Program-made: the position numbers and the translations under genes | Assembly (NCBI RefSeq): GCF_006334915.2 | Contig: NZ_VDMA02000018.1 | Coordinates: 1 to 64,000, forward strand | Direction: 5' to 3' | DNA length: 64,000 nucleotides | From: Microbispora catharanthi | Lineage (GTDB): Bacteria > Actinomycetota > Actinomycetes > Streptosporangiales > Streptosporangiaceae | Part shown: piece after piece, positions 1 to 9,722 of the stretch | Layout: every line of letters starts with the position of its first letter | Numbering within the stretch: position 1 is the first letter of the stretch | The notes under the pieces: generated by a model | The model's database searches: none | What the model was told of the DNA's origin: nothing | Seen by the model: the letters and a program-made list of their open reading frames with translations, nothing else

Positions 1-2
1 GC

Positions 3-641
3 GTCACGACCGTCGTCGGCTTCACCGGCTCGTCGATCTGGCACACGCTGGCGATGTTCCCGCCGGTGCCGCCGTCGATGATCGAGGCGGGTTACCAGGA
101 CTTCGCCGACCGGTGGCACCCGATCCTCGACGTCTTCGACGAGGTGGGGGTGCGCTTCGCGCACGAGGTGCACCCCAGCGAGATCGCCTACGACTACCAC
201 ACCACGGTGCGGACACTGGAGGCCATCGGGCACCGGCCGGCTTTCGGGCTGAACTGGGACCCCTCGCACATGGTGTGGCAGGGCCTGGACCCGGCGAACT
301 TCATCCTCGACTTCGCCGACCGGATCTACCACGTCGACTGCAAGGACGCCCGGGTCGCCACCCGCGACGGCCGGCGGGGCCGCCTGGCCTCCCACCTGGC
401 CTGGGCCGACCCCCGCCGCGGCTGGGACTTCGTGTCCACCGGCCGGGGCGACGTGCCGTGGGAGGAGTGCTTCCGGGCGCTCAACCACATCGGCTACGAC
501 GGCCCGATCTCCATCGAGTGGGAGGACGCGGGTATGGACCGGCTGCACGGCGCGCCGGAATCCCTCGCCTACATCCGCTCGCTCAACGCCATCACCCCAC
601 CGGCCGCAGCCTTCGACGCCGCCTTCTCCTCCGAGAGCTGA
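3..641 (+). CDS. Sugar phosphate isomerase/epimerase, C-terminal part (cut by window edge)
   Basis: The reading frame is open from base 3, so the N-terminus lies outside the window. The visible 212 codons resemble the xylose-isomerase-like TIM-barrel family (IolE/hydroxypyruvate isomerase type): the HEVHP segment, the NWDPSHM segment and HVDCKDA are typical metal- and substrate-binding strands. The C-terminus ISIEWEDAGMD also fits. Such enzymes isomerise or epimerise keto-sugars or inososes and often sit beside Gfo/Idh dehydrogenases. An inositol catabolism block lies at the other end of the window, but 60 kb away, so a link is only a guess. The substrate cannot be told from sequence. Confidence 0.8.
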   Translation, partial: VTTVVGFTGSSIWHTLAMFPPVPPSMIEAGYQDFADRWHPILDVFDEVGVRFAHEVHPSEIAYDYHTTVRTLEAIGHRPAFGLNWDPSHMVWQGLDPANFILDFADRIYHVDCKDARVATRDGRRGRLASHLAWADPRRGWDFVSTGRGDVPWEECFRALNHIGYDGPISIEWEDAGMDRLHGAPESLAYIRSLNAITPPAAAFDAAFSSES

Positions 642-715
642 CCTCTCTCTCCCCAGCTCTCGCGAGGCCAAGGGCCGGGTGCTCCGTCAGGTGCGCCCGG
701 CCCTCCGGCGTGGCC

Positions 716-2161
716 TCACCCCCACGCCGCGACCACGTCGTCGGCGTCCCACGCCAGGCCGACGCCCTCCACCGAGGGATGGACCCCGGACAGCGACACC
801 ACCACGAGGCCGCCCGCCTCCGCGTCGAAGCCCGGCACCTGTACGGCGTCGCGGCGCAGCGCGGCCAGGTCGTGGCCGTCGAACGGCGTGCCGAGCCACT
901 TGATCGAGCCCGCGAACAGCACCCGCCGTGCCACCGGTGCCCGGTCCGCGCCGACCAGGTCCACCTCGGGGGAGAACCGGCGGTTCCACCATCCGCCGAC
1001 GGCCTCCGCGTCCGGCCAGGGCAGTTCTCCCGCCGCGGCGGCCATGCCCAGCGCCTGTCTGACGATCGGTTCGACGGCCCGCCCCCGCAGGCTCGCCCAG
1101 CGTCGCCGTACGAGTCCGAAGGCGAGATCCGGCCGCCCTCGATGCGAATGTTCCGCCGCGGCGCGCAGGACGCCCAGGTACATCCGCAGGTTGTGATCGC
1201 GGATGCGGTACAGCGCCGGTTTTCCCGGCTGGACGGACAGCGGCTCGTCCATCGCCAGGACGCGCTTCTCGTCGGTGAGCCTGCGCAGGAGAGGAGAGAG
1301 CGAACCGGACTGCAGCGGTCCCTCGCGCCCGCCCGCCGTCGCGGCGACGGCGGCGTGCGTCCTGTCACCGCTGCCGACCGCTTCCAGCACCCGGCGGGCC
1401 TGGTCGGGCGACGGGAATTCCGCGAGCAGGACGGATTCGGGCACGCCGAACAGGGCGGACGCCGGATCCTCGCACTCCTGCCGGATGAACTCCAGCGGTG
1501 GAGTGCCGTGCGGCCAGGCGCGCAGGATCCCGGGCAGCCCTCCGCTGGCGAGGTACGCGTCGATCGCGTCACCTCCGGTCAGGCCCAGCGCCCCGGCGGT
1601 CTCTGCGGGATCGAGCGGGTCGAGCGCCATGGTGTCGGCGCGCCCGTAGAACGGCCGGTCGTAGGCGGTCAGCCGCTCCATCATGTGCAGGTCGCTGCCG
1701 AGCAGGAGCAGGAGAACGGGCTTGGCCGACAGGAGTCGGTCCCAGGCCGTCTGCAGCGCGCCGTCGAACAGGTCGTCCTGTTCCGCCAGCCAGGGCATCT
1801 CGTCCACGACGACGATCGAGGGGGTCTGCGGGATCGCCGAGTGCAGCACGCGAAAGCCCTCCGGCCAGCTTCCGCTGGTGACGTGGACGACCTGCTCGGG
1901 ATCGGTGGGCAGGCACGACTCCTTGAGTTCGGCGCAGAACGCCTCGACCGCCTCGACCGGCGACATCCCCTTGGTCGCGGTGAAGAAGAGGTACGGCACC
2001 TCGGCCTTGTCGCAGAACTCCTGCACGAGCCGGGACTTGCCGACCTGGCGGCGTCCCCTTATGGCCATGGCGGAGCCGGCGCCCGTCCGGCGGACCCGGT
2101 CGAGGCGCTTGGTCAGGGCGGCCAGCTCCCGCCGCCTGCCGATGAAAGGAACCGCACTCAT
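716..2161 (-). CDS. AAA-family ATP-binding protein with C-terminal DUF234-like region
   Basis: 481 residues from an ATG giving MSAVPFIGRRREL. The N-terminus has the FIGRRREL box and a Walker A motif (GRRQVGKS, near residue 38); VVVDEMPW is the Walker B. The C-terminal half resembles the DUF234/nuclease-like part of archaeal-type ATPases (EVDLVG, KWLGTPF). The family's function is poorly defined; proposals include DNA-related and toxin-like roles. It is a lone gene preceded by two palindromes that probably bind a regulator, possibly the protein itself. An upstream in-frame start would place the palindromes inside the coding region, so I prefer this ATG. Confidence 0.75.
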   Translation of the reverse strand: MSAVPFIGRRRELAALTKRLDRVRRTGAGSAMAIRGRRQVGKSRLVQEFCDKAEVPYLFFTATKGMSPVEAVEAFCAELKESCLPTDPEQVVHVTSGSWPEGFRVLHSAIPQTPSIVVVDEMPWLAEQDDLFDGALQTAWDRLLSAKPVLLLLLGSDLHMMERLTAYDRPFYGRADTMALDPLDPAETAGALGLTGGDAIDAYLASGGLPGILRAWPHGTPPLEFIRQECEDPASALFGVPESVLLAEFPSPDQARRVLEAVGSGDRTHAAVAATAGGREGPLQSGSLSPLLRRLTDEKRVLAMDEPLSVQPGKPALYRIRDHNLRMYLGVLRAAAEHSHRGRPDLAFGLVRRRWASLRGRAVEPIVRQALGMAAAAGELPWPDAEAVGGWWNRRFSPEVDLVGADRAPVARRVLFAGSIKWLGTPFDGHDLAALRRDAVQVPGFDAEAGGLVVVSLSGVHPSVEGVGLAWDADDVVAAWG

Positions 2162-2173
2162 CGTGCCCCTTAT

Positions 2174-2203
2174 GTAGATGACATCTACGTAGATGCAATC
2201 TAC
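2174..2203. promoter_or_regulatory. Twin palindromic operator before the AAA ATPase
   Basis: Two adjacent palindromes with the same half-site: GTAGATG-A-CATCTAC (2174-2188) and GTAGAT-GCA-ATCTAC (2189-2203). They start 13 bp upstream of the ATPase start codon on the minus strand. The repeat period is 15 bp. The position suggests repressor binding over the promoter or 5' UTR. The binding protein is unknown. Confidence 0.6.
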
Positions 2204-2345
2204 ACACTGACGGTGGGGCGACGGTGCGCGCACCACCGGCGCAGGCACCGTCAACTGCAGCCCACGCTCGTCGAGCTCGAAGAAGCATGGTGATCAGCGC
2301 GAGGTCTCCCCGTGCGACCTCCGAGACCAGGATGGTGTCCAGGAC

Positions 2346-2840
2346 TTACACACTGCGGCGGGGTGGGAGCAGGGCGTTGACCCGGTCGGAGTCGGGCCAG
2401 ACGTAGGGGAGGTCGTCGGGGTCTCCGGGGAACTTCGGGCCGTAGAACTCCGGGTCCTTGCGCAGCAGGGCCGAGCGGTGGCTGAGGTGGAGGGCGGGAT
2501 CGCCGAGCCACGGCGGCAGTTCGCCCGCCTCCGCGAGTGCCGCCTGGGTGCGGGGCGTCGCGATGCCCCGGCAGTCGAGCAGTTCTCCGGTCATCGTGGC
2601 GGCGCAGGTGTCGGCGCGGCCCAGGTCGCACCAGACCATCACGATCTCCAGTCCGTAGCGGACCAGCGCCTCCTCGTATCCGGCCCACATGTGCGCCACC
2701 GGATGGTGCCGCCAGCCGTACCCGGGAACGGTGAGCGTGCGCAGGACCTGCAGGGCCTCGACCCGCTGCTTGCCGAGGCGGAGCGGGTCGAGGACGCGGG
2801 CGGTGGCCGCGAAGTCCGGGTACGGCAGGAACGTCTGCAT
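2346..2840 (-). CDS. MSMEG_6728-family protein (pyrimidine dimer DNA glycosylase-like)
   Basis: 164 residues starting MQTFLPYPDF. The segment LDPLRLGKQRVEALQVL is characteristic of the MSMEG_6728 family, which resembles T4 endonuclease V-type pyrimidine dimer glycosylases; HHPVAHMWAGYE is the second conserved block. A role in DNA repair is assumed from the family, not proved. Length is normal. It is transcribed alone, downstream of a strong hairpin that ends the alcohol dehydrogenase operon, so it likely has its own promoter. Confidence 0.7.
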   Translation of the reverse strand: MQTFLPYPDFAATARVLDPLRLGKQRVEALQVLRTLTVPGYGWRHHPVAHMWAGYEEALVRYGLEIVMVWCDLGRADTCAATMTGELLDCRGIATPRTQAALAEAGELPPWLGDPALHLSHRSALLRKDPEFYGPKFPGDPDDLPYVWPDSDRVNALLPPRRSV

Positions 2841-2862
2841 GTCGCCGCTCGGGTTACCCCGG

Positions 2863-2904
2863 CCCGCCGGAGATATCCCCCGCGCCGGGGAGATCTCCGG
2901 CGGG
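2863..2904 (-). terminator. Hairpin terminator after the alcohol dehydrogenase operon
   Basis: A perfect 12-bp stem, CCCGCCGGAGAT (2863-2874) with ATCTCCGGCGGG (2893-2904), encloses an 18-nt loop that can itself pair (CCCC/GGGG). It lies 7 bp past the dehydrogenase stop codon on the minus strand. No U-tract is present, as is common in actinomycetes. Confidence 0.7.
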
Positions 2905-2910
2905 GCGGTG

Positions 2911-3996
2911 TCAGTCGAACAGCACGATCTGCCGGAGCACCTCGCCGCCGCGCAGGGCGTCGACGGCGTCGTTCAGGTCGCCGATCCGGATACGGGAGCT
3001 GATCATGCTGTCCAGGTCGAGCTTGCCCGCCTTGTAGAGGTTCACGAAGCGCGGGAAGTCCCTGCGGACGTCGGCGTCGCCGTACAGCGAGCTGAGGATG
3101 TTCTTGCCCTCGAACAGCAGGTTGAAGGCGGTCAACGGCACCTGGTCGTCCATGGCGCCCGCGCCGACGACGATGACGTCGCCGCCGCGCCTCGTCGCCT
3201 GCCAGGCCGTCATGATCGCGGCCGACTTGCCGACCACCTCGAAGCCGTGGTCGAAGCCTTGGCCGCCGGTCAGCGTGCCGATGGCGTCCATGAGCTGGTC
3301 GGGGGTGCAGGCGTGGGTGGCGCCGACCTTCTTCGCGAGCGCGTGCTTGGACTCCAGCGGGTCGATCGCGAGGATCGTGGTCGCGCCGGAGACGCGGGCG
3401 CCCTGGATCACCGACAGGCCGACGCCGCCGCAACCGACGACCGCGACGGTCGCGCCGGGGCGCACCTTCGCGGTGTTGAGCACCGCGCCGACGCCCGTCG
3501 TGATGCCGCAGCCGATCAGCGCCGCCACCTCGTACGGCACGTCGGGATCGACCTTGATCGCCCCCTGCCACGGCACGATGATCTCCTCGGCCCAGGTGCC
3601 GCACCCGGCCATGCCGAACGCCGGGGTCTCGCCGCCGAACAGGAAGCGCGGCTCGGTGAAGCTCTTCATCATGTACGTCATGCAGAGGTTCGGCTGGCCG
3701 CCCACGCAGCTCGGGCAGTCGCCGCAGGCGGGCGTCCAGTTGATGATGACGTGGTCGCCCGGCTGCACGGTGGTCACGCCGTCGCCCACCTCGACGACCT
3801 CGCCCGCGCCCTCGTGACCGGGGATGATCGGGAGCGGCATGGGGAGCACGCCGGTGAGCACCGAGAGGTCGGAGTGGCAGACGCCGGTGGCCTTCACCCG
3901 CACGCGGACGTCACCCGGGCCCACCGGCGTCAGCGTGAAGTCGTCTCTGATGTCGAGCTTTTCGTCGCCGACCGCGTGGAGAAGCGCGCCGCGCAT
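2911..3996 (-). CDS. Zinc-dependent alcohol dehydrogenase (MDR family, NDMA-dependent type)
   Basis: 361 residues, usual length for the medium-chain dehydrogenase family. GVCHSDL and GHEGAG carry catalytic zinc ligands; CGDCPSC with a later NLC forms the structural zinc lobe; VGCGGVG is the nucleotide-binding loop. It oxidises an alcohol to an aldehyde with a nicotinamide cofactor, which is tightly bound in the NDMA-dependent subgroup. It is the last gene of an operon with a ferredoxin (37 bp upstream) and an F420-type oxidoreductase. The operon starts beside a KstR-like site, so a steroid side-chain alcohol is a reasonable but unproved substrate. Confidence 0.85.
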   Translation of the reverse strand: MRGALLHAVGDEKLDIRDDFTLTPVGPGDVRVRVKATGVCHSDLSVLTGVLPMPLPIIPGHEGAGEVVEVGDGVTTVQPGDHVIINWTPACGDCPSCVGGQPNLCMTYMMKSFTEPRFLFGGETPAFGMAGCGTWAEEIIVPWQGAIKVDPDVPYEVAALIGCGITTGVGAVLNTAKVRPGATVAVVGCGGVGLSVIQGARVSGATTILAIDPLESKHALAKKVGATHACTPDQLMDAIGTLTGGQGFDHGFEVVGKSAAIMTAWQATRRGGDVIVVGAGAMDDQVPLTAFNLLFEGKNILSSLYGDADVRRDFPRFVNLYKAGKLDLDSMISSRIRIGDLNDAVDALRGGEVLRQIVLFD

Positions 3997-4033
3997 GGGG
4001 ACCTCCTGGTCTTTCAGTGTTGGGTGCCGCGCG

Positions 4034-4228
4034 TCACTCGTCCTCGAGCGACAGCGCGGCCTTGGGGCAGGACCGGACCGCGTGGCGGACCCGGTCGAGC
4101 AGTTCGGCGGGCGGCTCGGGCATCAGGACGTGGAGGTTGTCCTCGTCGTCGACCTCGAAGACCTCGGGCGCCAGGCCCATGCAGACGGCGTTGGCCTCAC
4201 ACACGTCGTAGTCGACCTTGATCTTCAT
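4034..4228 (-). CDS. [3Fe-4S] ferredoxin, probable P450 electron donor
   Basis: 64 residues. Three cysteines (C10, C16, C54) in the pattern C-x5-C-x37-C; the position of a fourth ligand is taken by non-cysteine residues (Asn13/Ala14), as in [3Fe-4S] ferredoxins that feed actinobacterial P450s. The acidic surface is typical. It sits 21 bp from the F420-type oxidoreductase and 37 bp before the alcohol dehydrogenase on the same strand. The P450 at 12898-14106, also preceded by a KstR-like site, is a plausible partner, though in mycobacteria the pairing of ferredoxins with P450s is not always local. Confidence 0.85.
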   Translation of the reverse strand: MKIKVDYDVCEANAVCMGLAPEVFEVDDEDNLHVLMPEPPAELLDRVRHAVRSCPKAALSLEDE

Positions 4229-4249
4229 GGCGCGTCCTCCTCCTGTGCG

Positions 4250-5444
<1,195 letters not shown>

Positions 5445-5466
5445 CGGCGCGTCCCGCCGGGCGTTC

Positions 5467-5874
5467 TCAGTCGACGACCGCGGTGGCCTCGACCTCGACC
5501 AGATGGTCGGGTACGTCCAGCGCCGCGACGCCCAGCAGCGTGGCCGGCGGCACGGGCGTGATCCCCAGCTTCGCGGCCGCCCGGGCGATCCCCTCCAGCA
5601 GCAGGGGCATCTTACGGGGAGTCCAGTCGACGACGTGGACGGTCAGTTTCGCCACGTTCTCGAAGGAACCGCCGGCCGCGGCCAGTGCGGTGGCGACGTT
5701 GAGGTAGCACTGCTCGACCTGCGCGGCGAGGTCGCCTTCGCCGACCGTGACCCCGTCGGCATCCCAGGCGACCTGTCCGGCGATGAAGACCAGTTTCGAC
5801 CCGGTCGCGATCGACACCTGCCGGTAGGCATCGATCTGCGGCAGTCCATCGGGGTTCACCAGAGTGACGGTCAT
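5467..5874 (-). CDS. RidA/YjgF-family deaminase-like protein
   Basis: 135 residues, normal for the family. IAGQVAWDADGVTVGEGDLAAQ and the C-terminal VPDHLVEVEATAVV strand are RidA signatures. Members hydrolyse reactive enamine/imine intermediates to ketones, but subfamilies that lack the key Arg do other things, and the usual Arg near the C-terminal third is not obvious here (PPATLLGVAAL instead of a PxRxx pattern). Divergent from an HxlR regulator, which probably controls it. Confidence 0.8.
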   Translation of the reverse strand: MTVTLVNPDGLPQIDAYRQVSIATGSKLVFIAGQVAWDADGVTVGEGDLAAQVEQCYLNVATALAAAGGSFENVAKLTVHVVDWTPRKMPLLLEGIARAAAKLGITPVPPATLLGVAALDVPDHLVEVEATAVVD

Positions 5875-5890
5875 GCGTCCGCCTCCTTCA

Positions 5891-5927
5891 CACTCTCTTG
5901 CGGTTACTCGGGAACTGTAGGAGAGTG
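5891..5927. promoter_or_regulatory. Inverted repeat between RidA and HxlR
   Basis: CACTCTC (5891-5897) and GAGAGTG (5921-5927) form a perfect 7-bp inverted repeat separated by 23 bp in the 98-bp divergent promoter region. A likely HxlR binding site, from position only. Confidence 0.4.
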
Positions 5928-5972
5928 GCCGCTGACAAGGAAGAACGCACTTTTCAGTGACTGGGGAACCTC

Positions 5973-6353
5973 ATGGTGACCAAGCAGTTCACGGGCTCGC
6001 CGGAGGAAGCGGACCTGACGCGCGCGGACTCCCTGGCGCGGGAGATCTTCTCGGACATCGCCAACAAGTGGGCTCTGCTGATCATCGAGTCCCTGGGGGA
6101 ACGCACCCTGCGCTTCAGCGAGTTGCGGAGCGAGATCGAGGGCATCAGCCACAAGATGCTCACGCAGAATCTGCGCATGCTGGAGCGCAACGGCCTGGTC
6201 GAGCGGACCGTGCACCCCACCGTGCCGCCGCGGGTCGACTACGTCCTCACCGAGCCGGGCCGGGCCCTGCGGGCGGTCGTCGACGGAATGTGTGACTGGA
6301 CCCACCGCTACCTCGGTGACATCGAGGTCTCCCGCAGCCGCTTCGACGCCTGA
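5973..6353 (+). CDS. HxlR-family transcriptional regulator
   Basis: 126 residues with one winged helix: WALLIIESLGERTLRFSELRSEIEGISHKML is the recognition region and GLVERTVHPTVPPRVDYVLTEPG the wing, both classic HxlR. The N-terminus lacks the cysteine used by redox- or aldehyde-sensing HxlR members, so the signal is unknown. It is divergent from RidA and probably regulates it and itself. It ends 24 bp from the convergent toroid protein gene. Confidence 0.85.
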   Translation: MVTKQFTGSPEEADLTRADSLAREIFSDIANKWALLIIESLGERTLRFSELRSEIEGISHKMLTQNLRMLERNGLVERTVHPTVPPRVDYVLTEPGRALRAVVDGMCDWTHRYLGDIEVSRSRFDA

Positions 6354-6376
6354 CAAGTGGCGCGGGCGACCGGCTG

Positions 6377-7438
6377 TCAGGCTCGGGCGCGCTCGCAGCC
6401 GCACTCGCCGGTGATGCGGGCCTCCCGGCCGCCGGCGTCGCGGAAGATCCCCGAGCCGGGGGTCGCGCGAGCGAGGGCGTCCGCGGCGAGCACCACCGCG
6501 GCGGCCGTGTATCCCGAGCGCTCGTTGGGGAAGTGCCGCTCGTTCACGAACTGCCAGCCGGTCCAGTAGGAGCCGTCCTCGTGGCGCAGGTGCTGCATGT
6601 CGGCGAACACCGCCAGCGCGCGGTCCCGCTGCCCGGCGGCGTCGAGCGCGAGCACCAGTTCGCACGACTCCGCGCCGGTCACCCAGGGCTGGTCGGAGAC
6701 GCAGCGCGCGCCGAGGCCGGGCACGACGAAGGTGTCCCACTCCAGGTCGAACCGCCGGGCCGCCGCCGCCCCGCGCACGGCGCCGCCGAGCACGGGGTAG
6801 TACCAGTCCATCGAGAACCGGCTCTTGTCGGCGAACGCCTCCGGATGGTCGGCGATCACGTGGCCGAGCTGGTCGGCGGCGAGCTCCCAGTCGGGCTGCG
6901 GGTCGCCCAGCCGCTCGGCGAGCAGCGCCCCGCACCGCAGGCCCTGGTGGATGGACGAGCACCCGGTGAGCAGGGCGTACTCCGCCGGACGCCCTTCGGC
7001 GTCGCGCTGCCAGAGGATCTCGCCGCGCGCGGTCTGCAGGCCGATGACGAAGTCGAGGGCCCGCGCCACCACCGGCCACATCGACCGGGCGAAGTCCTCG
7101 TCGCCGGTCACCAGCAGGTCGTGCCAGACCCCCACGGCGATGTACGCCGCGTGGTTCGACTCGCCGGCCGCCTCGGCGGGCTCGCCGTCGCGGACCTTCA
7201 TCGGCCAGGAGCCGTCCGGGCGCTGGTGCCGTACGAGCCAGTCGTAGCCCTTGCGGGCCTCCTCGCGCAGCCCGGCCACGGTCAGCGCCATCAGGCACTC
7301 GATGTGGTTCCAGGCGTCGATGTGGCCCTCGGGCCAGGGCACGCCGCCCTGGTCGTCCTGGATCGCGACGATGCTCTCGGCCGTACGTACGACCTGTTCG
7401 GCGGTGATGATCCCTGGAACGTCCGGCACCCGCCTCAT
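6377..7438 (-). CDS. Alpha/alpha-toroid protein, prenyltransferase/terpene-cyclase-like
   Basis: 353 residues. Repeated helical segments (WLVRHQRPDGSWPMKV, DGSYWTGWQFVNERHFPNERSGYTAAAVV) match the alpha-alpha toroid superfamily often labelled prenyltransferase. The DxDD motif of squalene cyclases is not seen and I do not recognise prenyltransferase metal ligands with confidence; it could equally be a sugar-acting toroid enzyme. Its ATG overlaps the stop codon of the methyltransferase by 4 bp, and a glycosyltransferase follows upstream, so it belongs to a glycoconjugate operon. The C-terminus carries a CGCE pair that may be structural. Confidence 0.55.
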   Translation of the reverse strand: MRRVPDVPGIITAEQVVRTAESIVAIQDDQGGVPWPEGHIDAWNHIECLMALTVAGLREEARKGYDWLVRHQRPDGSWPMKVRDGEPAEAAGESNHAAYIAVGVWHDLLVTGDEDFARSMWPVVARALDFVIGLQTARGEILWQRDAEGRPAEYALLTGCSSIHQGLRCGALLAERLGDPQPDWELAADQLGHVIADHPEAFADKSRFSMDWYYPVLGGAVRGAAAARRFDLEWDTFVVPGLGARCVSDQPWVTGAESCELVLALDAAGQRDRALAVFADMQHLRHEDGSYWTGWQFVNERHFPNERSGYTAAAVVLAADALARATPGSGIFRDAGGREARITGECGCERARA

Positions 7439-8148
7439 GCGGGCTTCCGGACGTAGACCACCACGCTCTTGCCGATCAGGGGGTTGAGCACGGCCTCGGC
7501 CAGCCGGGTGGCGAGGGGGCGCTTCATGATGTCCCAGACGAGAAGCTCGTGGTAGGCCTTGGCCAGCGGGTGCTGGTCGTCGTTCACCCCGACCGCGCAC
7601 TTGATCCACCAGTACGGCGAGTGCAGGCCGTGGGCGTAGTGGTGGCCGCCGACCTCAAGTCCGGAGGACTTCAGCTTCGCCTGGAGCTCCGCCAACGTAT
7701 AAATCCGGATATGTCCGCCGGGGGCGGTGTGGTAGTCCTCCGACAGGGCCCAGCAGATCCGCTCGGGCAGGAAGCTCGGCACCGTGATCGCGGCCCGGCC
7801 GCCCGGCTTCAGCACGCGCACGATCTCGCGCATCGCGGCCATGTCGTCGGGGATGTGCTCCAGCACCTCGGCGGCGATGACACGGTCGAACGACGCGTCG
7901 GGGAACGGCATGTCGAGGGCGTCGCCGACGACCGTGTCCCCGGTCGCACCCGACGGCACCTCGCCCTCCTTGTCCATCGCCGCGAACATGGCCGCCACGC
8001 TCTCCATCTCGGCGGCGTCCATGTCGAAGGCGACCACGTCGGCGCCCCGCCGCAGCACCTCGAAGGCGTGCCGGCCACCGCCGGCCCCGAGGTCGAGGAC
8101 GCGGTCGCCCGGTCCGACGGGCAGCCGGTTGAAGTCGACGGTCAGCAC
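7435..8148 (-). CDS. Class I SAM-dependent methyltransferase
   Basis: 237 residues. VLDLGAGGGRHAFEVLRRG is motif I, VVAFDMD motif II, and FDRVIAAEVLEHIPD motif III, a standard Methyltransf_11 layout. It sits between a family 4 glycosyltransferase (77 bp upstream) and the toroid protein (4-bp overlap downstream). In mycobacteria a similar methyltransferase sits beside a similar glycosyltransferase (Rv0224c/Rv0225, recalled from memory). The likely acceptor is a glycolipid or its lipid part, but this is inference. Confidence 0.8.
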   Translation of the reverse strand: MLTVDFNRLPVGPGDRVLDLGAGGGRHAFEVLRRGADVVAFDMDAAEMESVAAMFAAMDKEGEVPSGATGDTVVGDALDMPFPDASFDRVIAAEVLEHIPDDMAAMREIVRVLKPGGRAAITVPSFLPERICWALSEDYHTAPGGHIRIYTLAELQAKLKSSGLEVGGHHYAHGLHSPYWWIKCAVGVNDDQHPLAKAYHELLVWDIMKRPLATRLAEAVLNPLIGKSVVVYVRKPA

Positions 8149-8225
8149 TCGGTGCCTGCCTTTCGTGAGTTCTGGGGAGTCACCGGTCGTCGAGACGTCA
8201 CCGGGAGACGCTCATGGGGAGACGC

Positions 8226-9467
8226 TCATCGGGAGACGCGGCGTGCGGCGATGGCCTCGTGGTAGGCCTCGACCGTGCGGCGGGCGACGACCGGCCACGC
8301 GTAGCGCTCCATCACGCGGTCGTAGCCGCGCCGGCCGAACTCCGCGCGCTCCTGCGGGGAGTCGAGCAGGCGGCGCAGCACGGCGGCCAGCTCCTCGGGG
8401 TCTCCCGGGGTGACCTGCACGGCCGCGTCGCCGACCACCTCGGGCAGGGCGCCCGTACGCGAGGCGACCAGCGGCGTGCCGCACGCCATGTGCTCGACGG
8501 CGGGGAGCGAGAACCCCTCGTAGAGCGAGGGGACCACCGCGACCTCGGAGGTGGCGATCAGCTCGGCCAGCTCCTCGTCCGGGATGCCGTGCACGAACCG
8601 CACACGGTCGTGCAGCGACAGCTCGTTGACGAGCTGTTCCGTGGGTCCTCCGGGGGTGGGCCTGCTCACCACGGTGAGGTTGACCTCGCGCTCGGTGGCG
8701 AGCTTGGCGACCGCCCGCAGCAGGGTCGCCACGCCCTTCATGGGCGAGTCGGCGCTGGCCACGGCCACGATCGAGTTCTCCCGCTTCGGCAGCTCCGGCC
8801 GGGGGTGGAAGAACCGCGTGTCGACGCCGAGCGGGATCAGCCGCATGTTGGACTGCGGCACGTTGAAGTCGCGGTGGATGTCGGCGAGCGACGACTCGCT
8901 GACGGTCAGGATCGGGCTCAGCCGGGGCGCGACGATGCTCTGCATGCGCACGAAGCCGTACCAGCGGCGCATCGACAGCCGCTTCCAGCCCTTGGCGGCC
9001 TTCAGCTCGATCCGCCGGTCCACGCTGATGGGGTGGTGGATGGTGCCGACCACGGGGAACAGCCGCTGGATGCCGAGCAGGCCGTAGCCCAGCGTCTGGT
9101 TGTCCTGGACGACGTCGAAGTCGCCCCGCCGCCTCTTCAGCTCCCGGTAGGCCCGCAGGCTGAACGTCAGCGGCTCGGGGAAGCCCGCCGTCCACATCGT
9201 GGCGACCTCGAGCGCGTCGATCCAGTCGCGATATTCGTCGAGCTTCGGCGTGCGGAACGGGTCCTCGTCGCGATAGAGGTCCAGGCTCGGCACCTTGTTG
9301 AGGATCACGCCGTCGTCCAGCTCCGGGTAGGGCTGGCCGGAGAGGACCTCGACGTGGTGGCCCAGAGCGACGAGCTCGCGGCTTATGTGGCGCAGGTACA
9401 CCCCCTGGCCGCCGCAGGTGGGCTTGCTGCGGTAGGACAGCAGCGCGACTCGCAGCCTCTCCGCCAA
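8226..9467 (-). CDS. GT4-family glycosyltransferase
   Basis: 413 residues from a TTG that follows a GGAAAGGGG ribosome-binding site; the open frame extends further up but lacks family similarity there. RVALLSYRSKPTCGGQGVYL is the N-terminal acceptor-domain signature, and the C-terminal donor domain has VVPSLYEGFSLPAVEHMACG with the EX7E motif of GT-B retaining enzymes. It transfers a hexose from a nucleotide sugar at the cytoplasmic face. The neighbours (methyltransferase, toroid protein, divergent GDP-mannose dehydratase) suggest a methylated surface glycoconjugate. It resembles mycobacterial Rv0225. Confidence 0.85.
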   Translation of the reverse strand: MAERLRVALLSYRSKPTCGGQGVYLRHISRELVALGHHVEVLSGQPYPELDDGVILNKVPSLDLYRDEDPFRTPKLDEYRDWIDALEVATMWTAGFPEPLTFSLRAYRELKRRRGDFDVVQDNQTLGYGLLGIQRLFPVVGTIHHPISVDRRIELKAAKGWKRLSMRRWYGFVRMQSIVAPRLSPILTVSESSLADIHRDFNVPQSNMRLIPLGVDTRFFHPRPELPKRENSIVAVASADSPMKGVATLLRAVAKLATEREVNLTVVSRPTPGGPTEQLVNELSLHDRVRFVHGIPDEELAELIATSEVAVVPSLYEGFSLPAVEHMACGTPLVASRTGALPEVVGDAAVQVTPGDPEELAAVLRRLLDSPQERAEFGRRGYDRVMERYAWPVVARRTVEAYHEAIAARRVSR

Positions 9468-9627
9468 GAGGCACCCCTTTCCAGCCGGTTTCCAGCCGTG
9501 CCCCCGCGGGGCTGCTGCCAGGAACACTACCATTTGACCTTAGATGGGGTAGGTGAGGTGGAAAGGGTCCTCGATCGACTCTCACCCTGCCCGACCTGGG
9601 GTGTTAGCTTACTCGAACGAGATTCGG

Positions 9628-9641
9628 TGTAACACGTTCTA
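9628..9641. promoter_or_regulatory. Weak KstR-like site TGTAACACGTTCTA
   Basis: Fits TnnAACnnGTTnnA but has a poor left half. It lies in the 255-bp divergent region between the glycosyltransferase and the GDP-mannose dehydratase, 82 bp before the latter. A steroid link for these genes is not obvious, so this may be a chance match or a promoter element. Confidence 0.3.
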
Positions 9642-9722
9642 GCGGCGCCTATGTGGGCACGGCCGGGCAGGGCGGTACATTCGCCTCTCATAGGCCAAGT
9701 TGGGCGCTACGAGGAGGATCCG

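Noticed and set aside
113-2293. Long plus-strand open frame across the isomerase end and the AAA ATPase
   Set aside because: Crosses two real genes in the wrong frame, with low-complexity Arg/Pro composition.
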